From contig JAQJZZ010000010.1 in NCBI GenBank assembly GCA_030077755.1, positions 1,426,001-1,490,000 on the forward strand: a DNA stretch of 64,000 bases, given 5' to 3'. Shown here in pieces: positions 1-11,274 of the stretch (within the stretch, counting starts at the first letter, position 1; every line of letters starts with the position of its first letter). The position numbers were made by a program, and so were the translations under genes. A model generated the notes under the pieces. It saw nothing but the letters and a program-made list of their open reading frames with translations, made no database searches and was not told where the DNA came from. The stretch is from Filosporella fistucella. Lineage: Eukaryota; Ascomycota; Leotiomycetes; Helotiales.

Positions 1-498
1 CTTGTTGCTCGTTAGTATACCGAACTATATTACTGGCCGAATTGAAACACCCAGAAGAGTGGCGAGATCTAAGAGTATCATGGTTCGAAGATACAGGGGT
101 AAAATACTTACGGAAATGGCAATGTTGGTACCGGACACGGAGAAAAGAGGACCACTCCACTCTTCGTATCCCCAGGTTGTTTCTCCTTCAAAAATGACCT
201 GTACAGTTAAGTCAAGGCAAGAGATTCGGGCAGTCGGGATGCTTACTGAAGTTCCTGAAGTCAGCCCAGTCAAGTCGAGAGTGACACCTGATGGGACGGC
301 AATTGCACTGAGAACAATCGTTGCACATGAGGTCTTGGACTTGGAAGCAGCTGCAGCATCGGTGAATGTGCAAGAAGCACGCTTGTGGAGAGCAGCAGCA
401 TTTGCCAAATCAGGTGCGGGTGTGGGCATAGGGATTGCAGAAACGAAAATGGAGGCTGTGCTGAGAACCAGTCCCAGTGCTTGAAGTAGTTGAACCAT
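1..498 (-). CDS. Endopolygalacturonase (GH28), N-terminal part, runs off the left edge
   Basis: Secreted pectinase that hydrolyses alpha-1,4-galacturonan; only the N-terminus is in the window. ATG at 498 opens a hydrophobic signal peptide ([10 protein letters not shown]) and a proline-rich propeptide ending in a Kex2-type KR at residues 39-40. The mature start [18 protein letters not shown] and the later [17 protein letters not shown] are typical of fungal endo-PGs. Model: exon 498..247, intron 246..199 (GTAAGC..CAG), exon 198..112, then a second intron starting GTAAGT at 111. That intron has a CTAAC branch site at about 11-15, and an AG at positions 2-1 may be its exact end, so exon 3 with the catalytic Asp residues lies outside. 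A TATA box lies about 100 nt upstream. It is transcribed away from a pectin methylesterase gene. Family assignment is strong; paralogue identity is not resolved. Confidence 0.88.
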
Positions 499-598
499 AT
501 TGAAAGAAAGTTTGCCAAGAGATGAGAAGAATATAGCCGAATGTTGGAATGAGAGATGAGGCTCGATTGAGACAGCCAAGAGAAGCCAAGTCGGGAAG

Positions 599-606
599 TA
601 TATATA
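599..606 (-). promoter_or_regulatory. TATA box of the polygalacturonase gene
   Basis: TATATATA lies 100 nt upstream of the polygalacturonase ATG at 498, which suits a core promoter of a strongly inducible secreted enzyme gene. Position and sequence are seen; function is inferred. Confidence 0.45.
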
Positions 607-2470
607 TTCAAGAGAATCGGCGAAATCGAAATGCGGGGTCCATGGACGACGTACCTCTTCCTCCTTGATCAAAGAAGGTCATCTTCCTACTGTCGAAGGT
701 ATATCACGTCCCCATTATTTTTTGCAATTGAGCAGGACCTGGAAGCATCAAACACGCAAGGGCAGCTTGTCTATGTTGATCTTGCCCAAAGTCTTCAACC
801 TCCTGAGCGACTCGCCTCCAGCGAACGCGTGGTCTCCTCCCTTGAACTATCCTAAAGTATGCTGAGTCAATATCGCACCTTGGGTAACCTGGCATTTCGT
901 GACCTCGGCTCCACAACGTATAACGCATCTCGTCGATCATATAAATCTGATGAGGTCCTCGAAAAGGGTCGTTGGTGGAGAATATCGTAGGGAACAGCGG
1001 ACTGTTTCGTTTTGTATTGATTAAGGTTGTGGCTGATTTGTGGGGGAGCTCAGTCTACTTCTGACTGGTGGCATTTACACTAGATTTGATCCTCGAATCA
1101 AAAGAAGGGAGCACTTACTTCAAATATCGGATGAAACAGAGAATCGAGATAAACGTCCGATATCTGAGGAAGGCCTCGAAGTTTGAAAATGGCAGCGGGC
1201 ACGATGAAGGAGAATGTGTTGGCGAATGGTGTGACGGGAAGGCCCAGACCCCCAAGGAATATCTCGACTGTCGAGTTTTGATTGTCCTGCCTGGTGGTCT
1301 AAATTTGCAATTTTACATAAAACCTCAAACCCACAATCCGTCGATGCGAAATAAGCTTTTCTTCAAGCTTCCCTTATGTCTTCGAATCGACGTTATCAAG
1401 ACCCGACACTCAATTCCTAGTATTCGATGAGCTGTCACTGCATCCGGTGTTCTGGATTCAGCAGTATGGACCTAGGTATGCAAGTCGGGCATGCTGGCTT
1501 AGAGGCTGGAGCTGGTATCAAAATCCAGGGTGCCGTTGGACCGGAAAATTTTGACGACTTTCTATCGATTTCTTGAATGCCGGCTGGCATGGCTTACAAT
1601 AGAGCTGCAAAGCATGCGCGTCTTCTTCCCCGCAAAGTTGCAAAAGCTCCTTGGCAAGAAGCACATTTCGTCTAAACCTGGAATGCCAATGCCTTCCCTT
1701 TCGAGCCAACAGCGACAAGCTTTCAGACGAGATTGAATGTGTACTGTGCTGATGCTGGTGCTGGTGCTGCGCTGTAATTGGCGGCATTTGGCTTTAGAAT
1801 CCTGAGTGGCTAACAGTACCTGACTACCTGTACCTGTACCTCCTACAAACGGTGATCCCCAAGAAGGATGGGCTAAGCCGTTCCACCCATGTCGACAGTC
1901 GAAGCTTGGTTCTTGTAGAGTACGGAAGTACTAGGTACCTTAGCTGTTGGTAGCTTGGTTTCGAAAGTCCCGCTCTCGATACGTACTAGACGACCCATTC
2001 ACTCTATCCATCACAAGCTCCTCGCTCAAAGCACGTCAGTATGGCATGGAAGAATTCGTTCCTTTCAGTCTTCTACCCTACCATGCCCTGATCCAGATAC
2101 AGGTTGGGAGGTGTCTCTGCATAGACCCGGCGGTGTTCTTTTTTTTCAAAGAAGCCAACAATTTTGATTATTAGAGGTGGAACCCAGCATAACCTTGCAT
2201 CCTCCTTTCGCACTCCGGAGAATCACCTGGCAAGATAACGTCAACAACAGCGAGAACTTATCCCAGCTGCATTCTAGGAACAGTCACAAGGCTAGGTACC
2301 TGAACTCCGTAGGTAATCATTTACTACCTTACCCCACATTTGTAGCCACGCACTTCCCCTATTCACGGGGCCCTCATTTCATCTGATGCCTGCCACTGCC
2401 GCTCGGAATTGCCTTACAGCGACCCCCGTCTGCTCGAGGTTGTTACGGACAATTCTTCCATTTCTTCATT
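607..2470. other. Divergent intergenic region between polygalacturonase and pectin methylesterase
   Basis: About 1.9 kb between two divergent pectinase genes with no convincing coding sequence; the short open frames lack ATG starts or family features. It holds a GCTGGT-type microsatellite near 1748-1770, CCTGTA repeats near 1819-1846, and TAGGTACC palindromic motifs near 1932-1940 and 2293-2300. It probably carries shared carbon and pectin regulatory sites, which I cannot assign from sequence alone. Confidence 0.5.
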
Positions 2471-2478
2471 TATATAAG
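2471..2478 (+). promoter_or_regulatory. TATA box of the pectin methylesterase gene
   Basis: TATATAAG lies 81-88 nt upstream of the ATG at 2559, mirroring the TATA box of the divergent polygalacturonase gene. Confidence 0.45.
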
Positions 2479-2558
2479 TTTCCTCTGACCATTGCCTAGA
2501 CTTTGTTTCTGTTGTTGTTTCACCAAACCACACGCTTTCTCTTGATACATTCTTCACT

Positions 2559-3641
2559 ATGCGTTTCTTCCTTTCTATCAGCTCCTTTGCAACAGCTGTC
2601 TTGGCCGCTAGCCGGACCACAGCCCCATCAGGTGCCATTACGGTTGGTTCGACTGGAACATACTCTACCGTAGGCTCCCTTCTCAGAATTGAACCCCAGT
2701 GGCTTATCAACATAGATTCAAAAAGCAATTGACTCTTTGAGCACTACTTCAACCACTGCTCAATCAATCTTCATTCAAGCTGGCACTTATAAAGAGCAAG
2801 TGAAAATTCCTTCTCGAAAGGCAGCTCTCACCATCTATGGCTATACCACCGACACTTCATCCTACACGAGCAATGTCGTGACAATCACCCACAGCTCCAG
2901 TCTGGCCAGCGGCGCTGCAGATGATGAAGCCACAGGCACTGTCATTAACGAAGCCGCCAGCACCAAGTTCTACAACATCAACATCAAGAACACTTACGGG
3001 AAAGGTTCCCAGGCTATAGCACTTGCTGCTTACAACGACAAGCAAGGTTATTACGGTGTCGGTCTTTACGGCTACCAAGACACTTTGTTGGCCCAAACTG
3101 GTAACCAAGTTTACGCCAAATGCTACATCGAAGGGGCTGTTGACTTCATCTTTGGCCAGCATGCTCGTGCATGGATCGATAGCTCTGACATTAGGGTCAG
3201 TGCTGGAGGTGGTGCTATTACTGCCAATGGTCGTTCTTCCTCCTCGGACGTTTCTTATGTGCGTTAGATCCCATCCTTTCAGCTTGCAATGATATACTAA
3301 TCGGAGAAAAGTACGTGATCCACAAATCGTCTGTGGCTGGAACCTCAAGCTCGACAGCTGGTACTGGGACCGTTTATCTCGGACGTCCTTGGAGTCAGTA
3401 TGCCAGAGTTGATTTTCAAAATACTGTTTTGGGAGCAATTATAAACAGCGCGGGATGGGAGGTTTGGAGTAGTAGCGATGCTAGGACAGGCTCAGTCACC
3501 TTCCAGGAATACGGCAACACAGGTACTGGGGCATCTGGAACCCGTGCCAGTTTCTCCACAAAGCTCAGCTCAGCGGTCAGCATTGCGACGCTTCTGGGAA
3601 GCACTTATACATCATGGGTTGATACCACCTACTTGGCATAA
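2559..3641 (+). CDS. Pectin methylesterase (CE8), secreted, 327 aa
   Basis: Removes methyl esters from homogalacturonan, giving substrate for endopolygalacturonase. ATG at 2559 opens a signal peptide (MRFFLSISSFATAVLA). Model: exons 2559..2669, 2716..3258 and 3312..3641; introns 2670..2715 and 3259..3311, both phase 0 (GTAGGC..CATAG; GTGCGT with ACTAA branch ..AAAAG). The 327 aa product has normal family length. Family motifs are intact: GYQDTL and GAVDFIFG with the two catalytic Asp residues, and LGRPW with the substrate-binding Arg near the C-terminus. No cellulose-binding module or pro-domain is seen. It is divergent from the polygalacturonase at the left edge, so co-regulated pectin breakdown is a reasonable inference. 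A 5'-most short open frame on the other strand is only a shadow. Confidence 0.93.
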
Positions 3642-4417
3642 ATGCCGAAAACTTTCTGGGGTATGAGGAAGGAGTGATTCGTTTCAATGTATATATTCGC
3701 GCCCCTGGCCGGGTTTGGAAGGAGGACCAATGTTTTGTAAATATCTTGCGAGCCATGTCTTTGGAAAACGTGAGCATTAAAAGCAATTCAATGTTTTGTG
3801 CCATTTGGCTATGACCAGAACTTTATCGATTATTTCTCTCGTGACACGTTTCTGCCCTCTTTGAAAGGCATAAACCGCTGAAATAGAAATATGCTGCTGC
3901 TCTGTAATGGCGGTCCAGATTCTCGACTAACGCAAAGTGGCATAAGTCAGGATCTGCCTTTGATCCTTGGCGGTCTATCATCGGCGTCGGCGTCGGCTTT
4001 AAACCGGTTTGCATCACCGTGCAGCAATCCAGAAAGCTGGAAGCTGCCCCTTGTCACTCGCTAGAATCAACAAAATATTTCAACTTCAGCTTCCGCCCCT
4101 CTGTCAGCTCACCACCTGAGTTGCCTGACGTGCGACAAACACCACACCTGCAATATACCAAGTCAAATGTTTTCACCGATTAGGACGGAGTCAATTTCCA
4201 TTCTTGCTTAGCGACTGTCACGCTGTCGACTGTTACGAATTTCCATAGAAGAGGGATTCACGGATGCATCGGATCTCGAAAGCCACTCCTTCTGCACGAA
4301 TACGCATAAGTAATTCCTGGAATATCGATCATTCTCCCGGAGATTTGACTCACCATTGAAGCTCAGCCTTTTCCGCTGTCAGGTTTATTTACATCCAGAT
4401 ACGCCGTACTTTCCAAT
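3642..4417. other. Intergenic, nothing recognised
   Basis: About 780 nt between pectin methylesterase and the DUF1279 gene. Short open frames here have no family features. It must contain the terminator of the first gene and the promoter of the second, but no clear signal stands out. Confidence 0.5.
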
Positions 4418-5982
4418 ATGCTTCGAACTACTTTATCCTCCTTTGGAGCTCGAGGAACAATAAACACTACCCCAGCTATACGCTCTACCTTCTTCCAAAC
4501 CAACCTATCACGAAACTCCCCAATCAGACATCTTAGTCGACAAACAATAAAACCTGTTCGGGCCTCAAAATCTTCTTCCGCCGCCTTCTCATTTTCCTCG
4601 AAGGCGCGTCCTTCTCCATCACGAATCCCCAATATCCTCCAGAGACTACGCAATTCTGCACGATTGTTTCACAAATCTCGAGCGCGCCGGAGTGGTGCTA
4701 CTCCGGCCCCAGAACCAGAGCCAACAACACTCGGCGGAAGGCTGAAGAAATTGTCGAGGGAATATGGGTGGTCTGCTTTGGGGGTATATTTTGCGTTGAG
4801 CGCGCTGGATTTTCCCTTCTGTTATCTATTTGTTAAAACTCTGGGTACAGACAGAATCGGTGAGTTCCTTTTCAAATCTACTTGTGCGGGGTAAGCTTGC
4901 GTCCATGTCCCCAAAGTCGCAAGACAATACAAATAAAGCCAGCGAAAGTGGTCCATTGGAATAATCGAAAAAGTGCACACATTTCCGGAGGGACGAGCGG
5001 TCCCGATTTCCAAAGACGCGGAAATAGTTTTGGAAAGAGAGCGTCTATCATCTATTTGATACATGAAGGGAAAAGCCAACAAAAAGCTTCCACAACAATT
5101 CATACCAAGTCCATTGCCAGCGAGATCAAGCGTAACTCGCTTCAATGGAGTTCGTGCTTGTTTACCCAGCTATGATCCTTGTTCCCTATATTATTTGCCT
5201 TTCAGCGAAGAAAAGTGGTTGAAACTCTGGTTCCGAGAACTTCCTACCCACAAGTTACTTCTTGACCAATATTTGCGATTATTCCTGTATCGGATATAGT
5301 AGACAATCTTAAGACTCCTTCTGTTGTCAACGTTTCTCTACATACTAAGCCTACAGACGATCCCCAGCATAGGTATATTGCAATCAGGATTGCCCATCTG
5401 GTCGCGCCAGACTCGTTTCGCTGGACCATTCTACAATCTATAATTCTGGATGCACCCCGCACAATCTTGGCTAATGATCAAATATGTGGCAGGCTGCTGA
5501 CATCGTACAGGGAGATGGGAGGAGACTGTGGTATCATATGTTAAGCGCATGATTCCAGATAGCGTGAAGCAGACCTGGCACGACTGGCGAGTATCGTTGA
5601 AAAAGACGGAGCGCGAGGTTACAGGATCAGAAGAGGTTACTGAGCATGTTGAGATGGCAGGGTGGGGTGTCGAAGAAGCAACAGAGAGGAATAGAAAGGA
5701 TGCCAGTAAGTGATTTACCGCCGAGGGTCATGTGATATGGAATGCTAATTTGTGACTTTAGGTCTAGCAACTCAACTCGCATTAGCTTATGCCATTCACA
5801 AATCTTTTATCTTCATCCGAGTTCCGATAGCGGTAGCAGTTACTCCCAAAGTCGTCAAAGTACTACGCGGCTGGGGTTGGGATATTGGGAAAAGAACCAC
5901 AAAGGAAGCCAAAGCGCTAAAGCGTGCCTCGATGCCTCCGAAGCGGCCAAGAGCTAGATTCTTGAGGAAGAAGTCAGGCTGA
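4418..5982 (+). CDS. FAM210/DUF1279-domain mitochondrial inner-membrane protein, 285 aa
   Basis: Exons 4418..4859, 5511..5705 and 5762..5982 join in frame. Introns are 4860..5510 (GTGAGT..ACAG) and 5706..5761 (GTAAGT..TTTAG). The N-terminus is Arg/Ser-rich with almost no acidic residues for about 95 residues, a classic mitochondrial presequence. The DUF1279 domain starts near residue 109 (LKKLSREYGWSALGVYFALS), includes DFPFCYLF, and resumes after the second intron with ATQLALAYAIHKSFIFIRVP and GWGWDIGKR. The family (human FAM210A/B) is linked to mitochondrial translation and membrane organisation; the fungal role is not settled. The first intron is about ten times longer than others here, and the protein aligns across it without a gap, so no exon seems to be missing. 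Confidence in the domain is high and in exact function low. Confidence 0.87.
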
Positions 5983-7034
5983 ATTGTGCTCGATGGAGGT
6001 TGATTGTAAATATGTATAATACTTTTGAGCGAAAAGATTGCCTATCTGGTAACTGGGAGACATTCTAAGATCTTGGATGGGAGCAATAGAGCTATGTACG
6101 ACTACACGATCTGGCGGAGGGACGAGACGCAGAATTTGCTAATTTAGCAACGATGAATCCATTCTTCTCTTGTACTTTACCTTTCAATGCAGGTTCTTCT
6201 GAAGACTCCACAAACATATATGTCAAATGATATGGAGGTTTTAATCTAAGAGGTTAGCCATTTCAAGATGTAATGTGACCATGTGCTGCACTACTGAGAG
6301 TGTTTGGTCAAACGCATAGTCTTTATTGACAATTATGTAATCGGTGTTAGTCGTTCCAAACGATCGAGGCGGCCAAGCATAGGGTTATGACTCGTCGACT
6401 GATGAGGTAGATGGCTATCATGGTCGAGTTCTTCTTGTTAGTACAATACTAAATCTTCTACCCGGATACCTTCCATAGTCAATATGGTAAAATTACCAGG
6501 ATTTCGCGCAAGACGCGTTGAGCGCTTGCCGTGCCAAATGTGCATGACATGCCTCTCGCGCCTCAAGAGCCATGAGCTTCAAAATCAAGTCAAGAAATTT
6601 GCCGCAATGACATGTAGAGGACTGATTGAAGGATTGTGATGTGAGGTTTGAAATGGGCGTGAAGTCTAGTGTATAGGGTGTACGGACTGGACGAAGGTAG
6701 CGATTATGGTGTTGCTAAACAAAGATATATCTCATGTGTGATAGTATGAAAATGATCAAACAGCTTAAAACAGGCTGTACATCAAATCAACGAACGAAGG
6801 TGGCAGACAGTATTCTGTAGGTATTATGAACTATCTGACAGCTACATTGGGGCTATAACAGGGACACGCTCTCCCAACGACGAACCACTGACATATCCAC
6901 GCAAAACCGGGCTGCAACATGACGTGAAAAAAGCTGAAAAGGTTCAGCTCTCAGCCAACACCGATACGATCACACCATTTTCCCAGTCATGCACTAACTC
7001 CCGACTCCCAACTCCAACTCCAAGCTCCCAATAC
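5983..7034. other. Intergenic between convergent genes, nothing recognised
   Basis: About 1 kb between the stop codons of two convergent genes. It is moderately AT-rich and without long open frames or repeats I can identify. Confidence 0.5.
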
Positions 7035-7745
7035 CTAATCACTGTACTCAAAAGACTGCAAAGTACCATCCTCAATCACGACACCCGTCTCCGCGTCCGG
7101 ATCCCATGGCCCTCTATTCTGAGTCGAATTCTTCATACGTTTTCTGAATCCTCGTATGACGCCCTTCTTGTAAAGCCCTACGATTAACAGTAGAATAACA
7201 GCGACAACAAGGCCTGCGACCCCAACCCCGGTTCCTGCTTGGCGAGCAGCAGATGAGGAAGAACGCTCGCTCTTCGAAATATTGTCGTTGAGTCGTCTTG
7301 GTGTTCCTGGCAGGTTGGAGGAGGTATCATTGCTAATTACTGAGGATGGCAATGAAAGCAGATATGATTCTTCAGAATCTGTGGGATTAAGTCCTGCTTG
7401 GATGCCCGAGAAGTATTTATCCATGGAAGGCGCTTCGCGATGAGACTTTCCTATCGAGGGGTCTTGGAATTGATAGTCCTCCTTGTACTTTATGGCTCTC
7501 GATTTTTGTTCACGGTTCTTCTTGCGAACGGCGCTCAAATCTTTAGAAGTAGAGGACTCAACGAGATCATTTGGGCTGCGTATACGGTCTCGCTTGAGGA
7601 CCTTACTTGGGCGGTGGAAAATGTTGAAATTGGGTCCATCTGAGGGGGGTTTGACTACCAGAGGCGAATCGACTCCAATATTTCGTATGGGGAGTAGAAT
7701 GGCGCTTTCCCTTGTAGTCTCCTCTGCGATATCCTTGGAAGACAT
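7035..7745 (-). CDS. Hypothetical single-pass membrane protein, 236 aa
   Basis: Uninterrupted frame from ATG 7745 to the stop at 7035. I do not recognise a family. Residues 1-165 are polar, Ser- and Lys/Arg-rich with no signal peptide. One clear hydrophobic segment of about 20 residues (172-192, ending VAVILLLIVGLY) is followed at once by a Lys/Arg cluster (KK..RGFRKRMK), which predicts a cytosolic C-terminus. The last 30 residues are acidic. Gly-rich lead-in plus a single helix is like the juxtamembrane part of fungal WSC/mid2-type proteins, but no extracellular sensor domain is present, so that comparison is weak. It is convergent with the DUF1279 gene. Confidence 0.6.
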   Translation of the reverse strand: MSSKDIAEETTRESAILLPIRNIGVDSPLVVKPPSDGPNFNIFHRPSKVLKRDRIRSPNDLVESSTSKDLSAVRKKNREQKSRAIKYKEDYQFQDPSIGKSHREAPSMDKYFSGIQAGLNPTDSEESYLLSLPSSVISNDTSSNLPGTPRRLNDNISKSERSSSSAARQAGTGVGVAGLVVAVILLLIVGLYKKGVIRGFRKRMKNSTQNRGPWDPDAETGVVIEDGTLQSFEYSD

Positions 7746-8884
7746 TTTGCGTTGTCTTGCGACGAGATGGTGAGATACGGGAGATATATTCGGTGTGATA
7801 AAAAAAATTCGAGAATACTTTTCAGAAAGTGGAAACGGCCAAATTACTGATCTATTACAATGCCCTAACCTCCAGAAGAAAAGTCAAATCGCGAAATGCG
7901 GTTTTGTGCGAAAACGTCACTCATGAGGTAGTCTTGCCCACATGATGGGGCACTAACTCCAAATCAGACTTCCTACTTGGGGCTGGAAAGACCTAATGAC
8001 GTGCTCATGAGAATCACCTCATAATGATGTGGAGGATTAAGTTATCATGTGTTCCTAATTTACCTGTCGGTGTAGTTGTATTGTGGTATATTTTGTGACA
8101 GTAAAGATTTCGATCACTGAGTTCAGCTGTCTTTGAGCCACTTTGACTGAAAATATAGCTCTACTCCAATTCATGATTGTTCTCTGTTGCAACAAAAGTT
8201 CAATTTGGCCAACCTACCTTTGGATTACATTCATGTGGTTGTAAATTCCACACTTGTGGCGTAGATCGAACTATATTTGATCGCTCGTATGTATGAGAGT
8301 AACAAAAGTCCTCTGAGGCGATTCACCATACCGAGCCACCAGTACAGGCAGCGAAGAGAACATGAAAAGCTCAACGTGATTTCTATCATACACAAACAAG
8401 CATTTTGCTTGCCATGTTTCTGTGACAACAAAGTTGATTGATTATATACCAAGCCCGGACGCACAATCAACCATGCATCCAAGCTATGCCATTCAAAATA
8501 CACCTGGACGACAAGTGAAGCTAAAATCCACTCGCTTCATCTATCAAATCTGCTCCCATTCCCAACCAATGCCCAGACGCAATGAAAAAAATTGTGTATC
8601 CTTCAACATCAAGAGGATGCGAAGATGTGTGTATGAGTCTTCGAGCAGCGAAGACGTTGAGAGGTGGCCGACATAATATGGCCTGAGGTGCGATTCACGC
8701 TTCGTCACTTTGTACAAGGATCCAATCGAAAATCGCAGGTTGGATTCAAAGACCGAACTCGTTCCGCGCACAGCCAGCTGCCTATTTCTGCTGGGTGGGG
8801 AATATGCAATAATAAAACAAATAACACCAGTCCGTTTTGTCTAGTAAAATTACCGACGAGCAGAACGCCTATTAAGCCCTTTCA
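7746..8884. other. Intergenic, nothing recognised
   Basis: About 1.1 kb upstream of the 236-aa gene and downstream of the flavin-carrier gene. It is AT-rich, short frames have no coding features, and no RNA gene is visible. Confidence 0.45.
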
Positions 8885-11274
8885 TTAATGGTCATAGCCC
8901 GCTCCACGTTGCCAAGGACTATACAAATGTTAGAATGTGGAAGAAGTATCTGATAAACATAAGCTTACCTGGCATTGTTCTGGTTTCTGAAACCAACAGG
9001 ACTCGCGGTGTGTTGCGACCTGTATCCTGCTGATAAATTGGAATTGGGATTATCTCCGTATGGCCCAGGCGATGGGTTGGCTCGGCTCTTAGCCAAATTC
9101 AGGTCGCTGGTAGATCGGCTGTCAGGCATTGCTTGATACACTCCTCTTGGACTACCATCCTGATAGGTTGGGGGAGGGCCGCGGCCACCTGCTGGAAATA
9201 GAGGCACTGAAGGATCCACAGGTGAGAGTGGGGGTTCTCTGTAAGCGGCTGCTGAGTTGGCAGTAGAAGGAGGGAGCGCAGTGTTATTTGCTTGGTGTCT
9301 CATAGAGTCTGAGGACCAAGATTCGTTGTCATCGTCCAGGTCAAGGTTGTGCTTATAGCCTCCCTTCACATCACCTCTGGCAGTTGCTCCCAGAGCATCT
9401 AATTCTGTTGTAAGTTGCGTTTGTGACTTGATGAAGGATGCTCGGTCATCACTCATTGGCTGGTATCGACTATCAGGGTTCTTCCGAACAAAGGCGTAAA
9501 CGGTAGCGATAAGAACCAAGATGAGCAAGACAAGCGAGAAGGCTGCATTGTAAATGAAAAATATAACACCCATAACACCTGTCACCAAACCGGGTTGATT
9601 GAAAACATCTGTGAACACGAGGAGGAAGATCGCGTTCAAGAAATTAACAGCACAAATGGCAATGTTGAAAGTATTGGTGCTCTTGTCCATCCACGGTCGG
9701 ATCACACTAGCTCCAATCAAGATGATGGCTTCAATCAAAACCAGGGCAATTGCTTGCACTGTCCCAGCATTTTGACCGAAGGCGATGAACATGCCTTTGA
9801 CCACAATATATGCCAAGATTGGTAGAATGAAGTAGTACGCAGTTGCTCTGAATTGAACATATAGAAATCCCCATTTGTTGAGACAGGCTGGATCCGAGTA
9901 TAGAATATATGCAGGGTTCTTGTGCATATCGACGGATCGCTTCGCAATTCGGATGACTTTCATAGCTGCCCAGGCCAGTGTTCCAGTCATACCAAAGAAG
10001 AAGAAGATAGCAAGCACTACCTCTGCTGGAGAATCGACTTGAGTGAATTCCCACAGACAAAGAATGGTCATCTGTGGGTAACCGATCAGGACCATTCGGA
10101 ACATGATACCCTTGAGGACAGTAAACCATCCATTGCGGAAATCTTGAAATTTATCGTTGTTCATCCACTTCATCTTGATGGCGAATTCGCAGGCGCCTTT
10201 AAACATGGCAACGAATATAATGGTGAAAACAATAAAGATGCAGAAGAAGGAGAGTCCTGTCAAGAATACATTGGTGGCTTCGATACCAGCTCGGAATGCA
10301 ACTCTCTTGATACCCTTCACAACATAGGTGCCGGAAACGCTGCTAGAATCGGCACGTTTGCTCAGTTCGTGAGCGTGGGTAAGAAGTCTAATCGTCTCGT
10401 CCACGGATCGCTTTCCAACTGAGGACGTCAAATCTCGCTTTTCGACTTGCACAGATGTGGTGGTAAGGCTGTTGAGAAGAGTAGCAGGAGTCCCTCCAGT
10501 AGACTTTTGGTACCATGTGGCAATACTTTGCATAAAATCGACCTCGATTATTCCCATGCTCCAGTCGAAGTTTTGCGTCCATGACTGCACGATAGGTGGA
10601 AGAGGAACAGAAGTCAAACCAATGATGGCCTGGGCTTGGAAGTATCCGAATAGTGATAATGCATTTGCAGCGACATGAGCAGCCGTGTTAGAGTGTCCGA
10701 GTCCGGAAGTGACAGCTGAAGCGACCAGAGCCAGACCAGCGATGACAGCAGTTGTCCATCCCACTCCTTTCTGGTCGACTGTTTGTCCATTTGAAAGGCT
10801 CGCCTCAACACAAGCTAAGCTCACGTCGGGATTACTGGTGGCGTTGATGACAACCTTAACGTTCGCATCCAGATCTGGTACACCATAAGCGATTCCAGGG
10901 ATTTGGGCCACCGTGGATTGGTCCAGTTGAATGTTGGATTGAATGTCGATTTGACCTGTAGCCATAGGGCACATTCCAGCCAAGTTCATGTTACATGGAT
11001 TGAGGGTCTGCTTCATGATTCTGTAACCATATGCGGTGACCTCAATTCCAAATGAGACATTGCCTTGAATTGAAGAGACACCAACGATATCGAAGGTGAT
11101 TGTCCGGTTATTGGGTGTAAAGACGACATTAAATAAACTGGCCGTAAAACTGGAGTTATCTTGACAGGTGTTGAGGGATTTCGATTCGATTAATTTGGTA
11201 GCACCCAAAGCGCCAGAAAAAAGGGAAAAGACAGAAAGAAAAGAAACATATGTAGATAATAGCGAGGGTCGCAT
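8885..11274 (-). CDS. Flavin carrier / TRP-like protein (FLC family), 779 aa
   Basis: ATG at 11274 opens a signal peptide (MRPSLLSTYVSFLSVFSLFSGALG); the frame is open further upstream only from a GTG. Exon 11274..8969, intron 8968..8919 (GTAAGC..TATAG), last exon 8918..8885, giving the C-terminus SPWQRGAGYDH. After the signal comes an ML-like luminal domain (TRP_N) with paired Cys residues, then a membrane domain of about nine hydrophobic segments (the fungal TRP/PKD2-like family), then a disordered Ser/Pro tail of about 150 residues. Two KR sites lie between the first helix and the main membrane block. Yeast Flc1-3 act at the ER/Golgi in FAD transport, calcium homeostasis and cell-wall maintenance. 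Without the short last exon the protein would end in a wrong NNAR. Confidence 0.9.
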
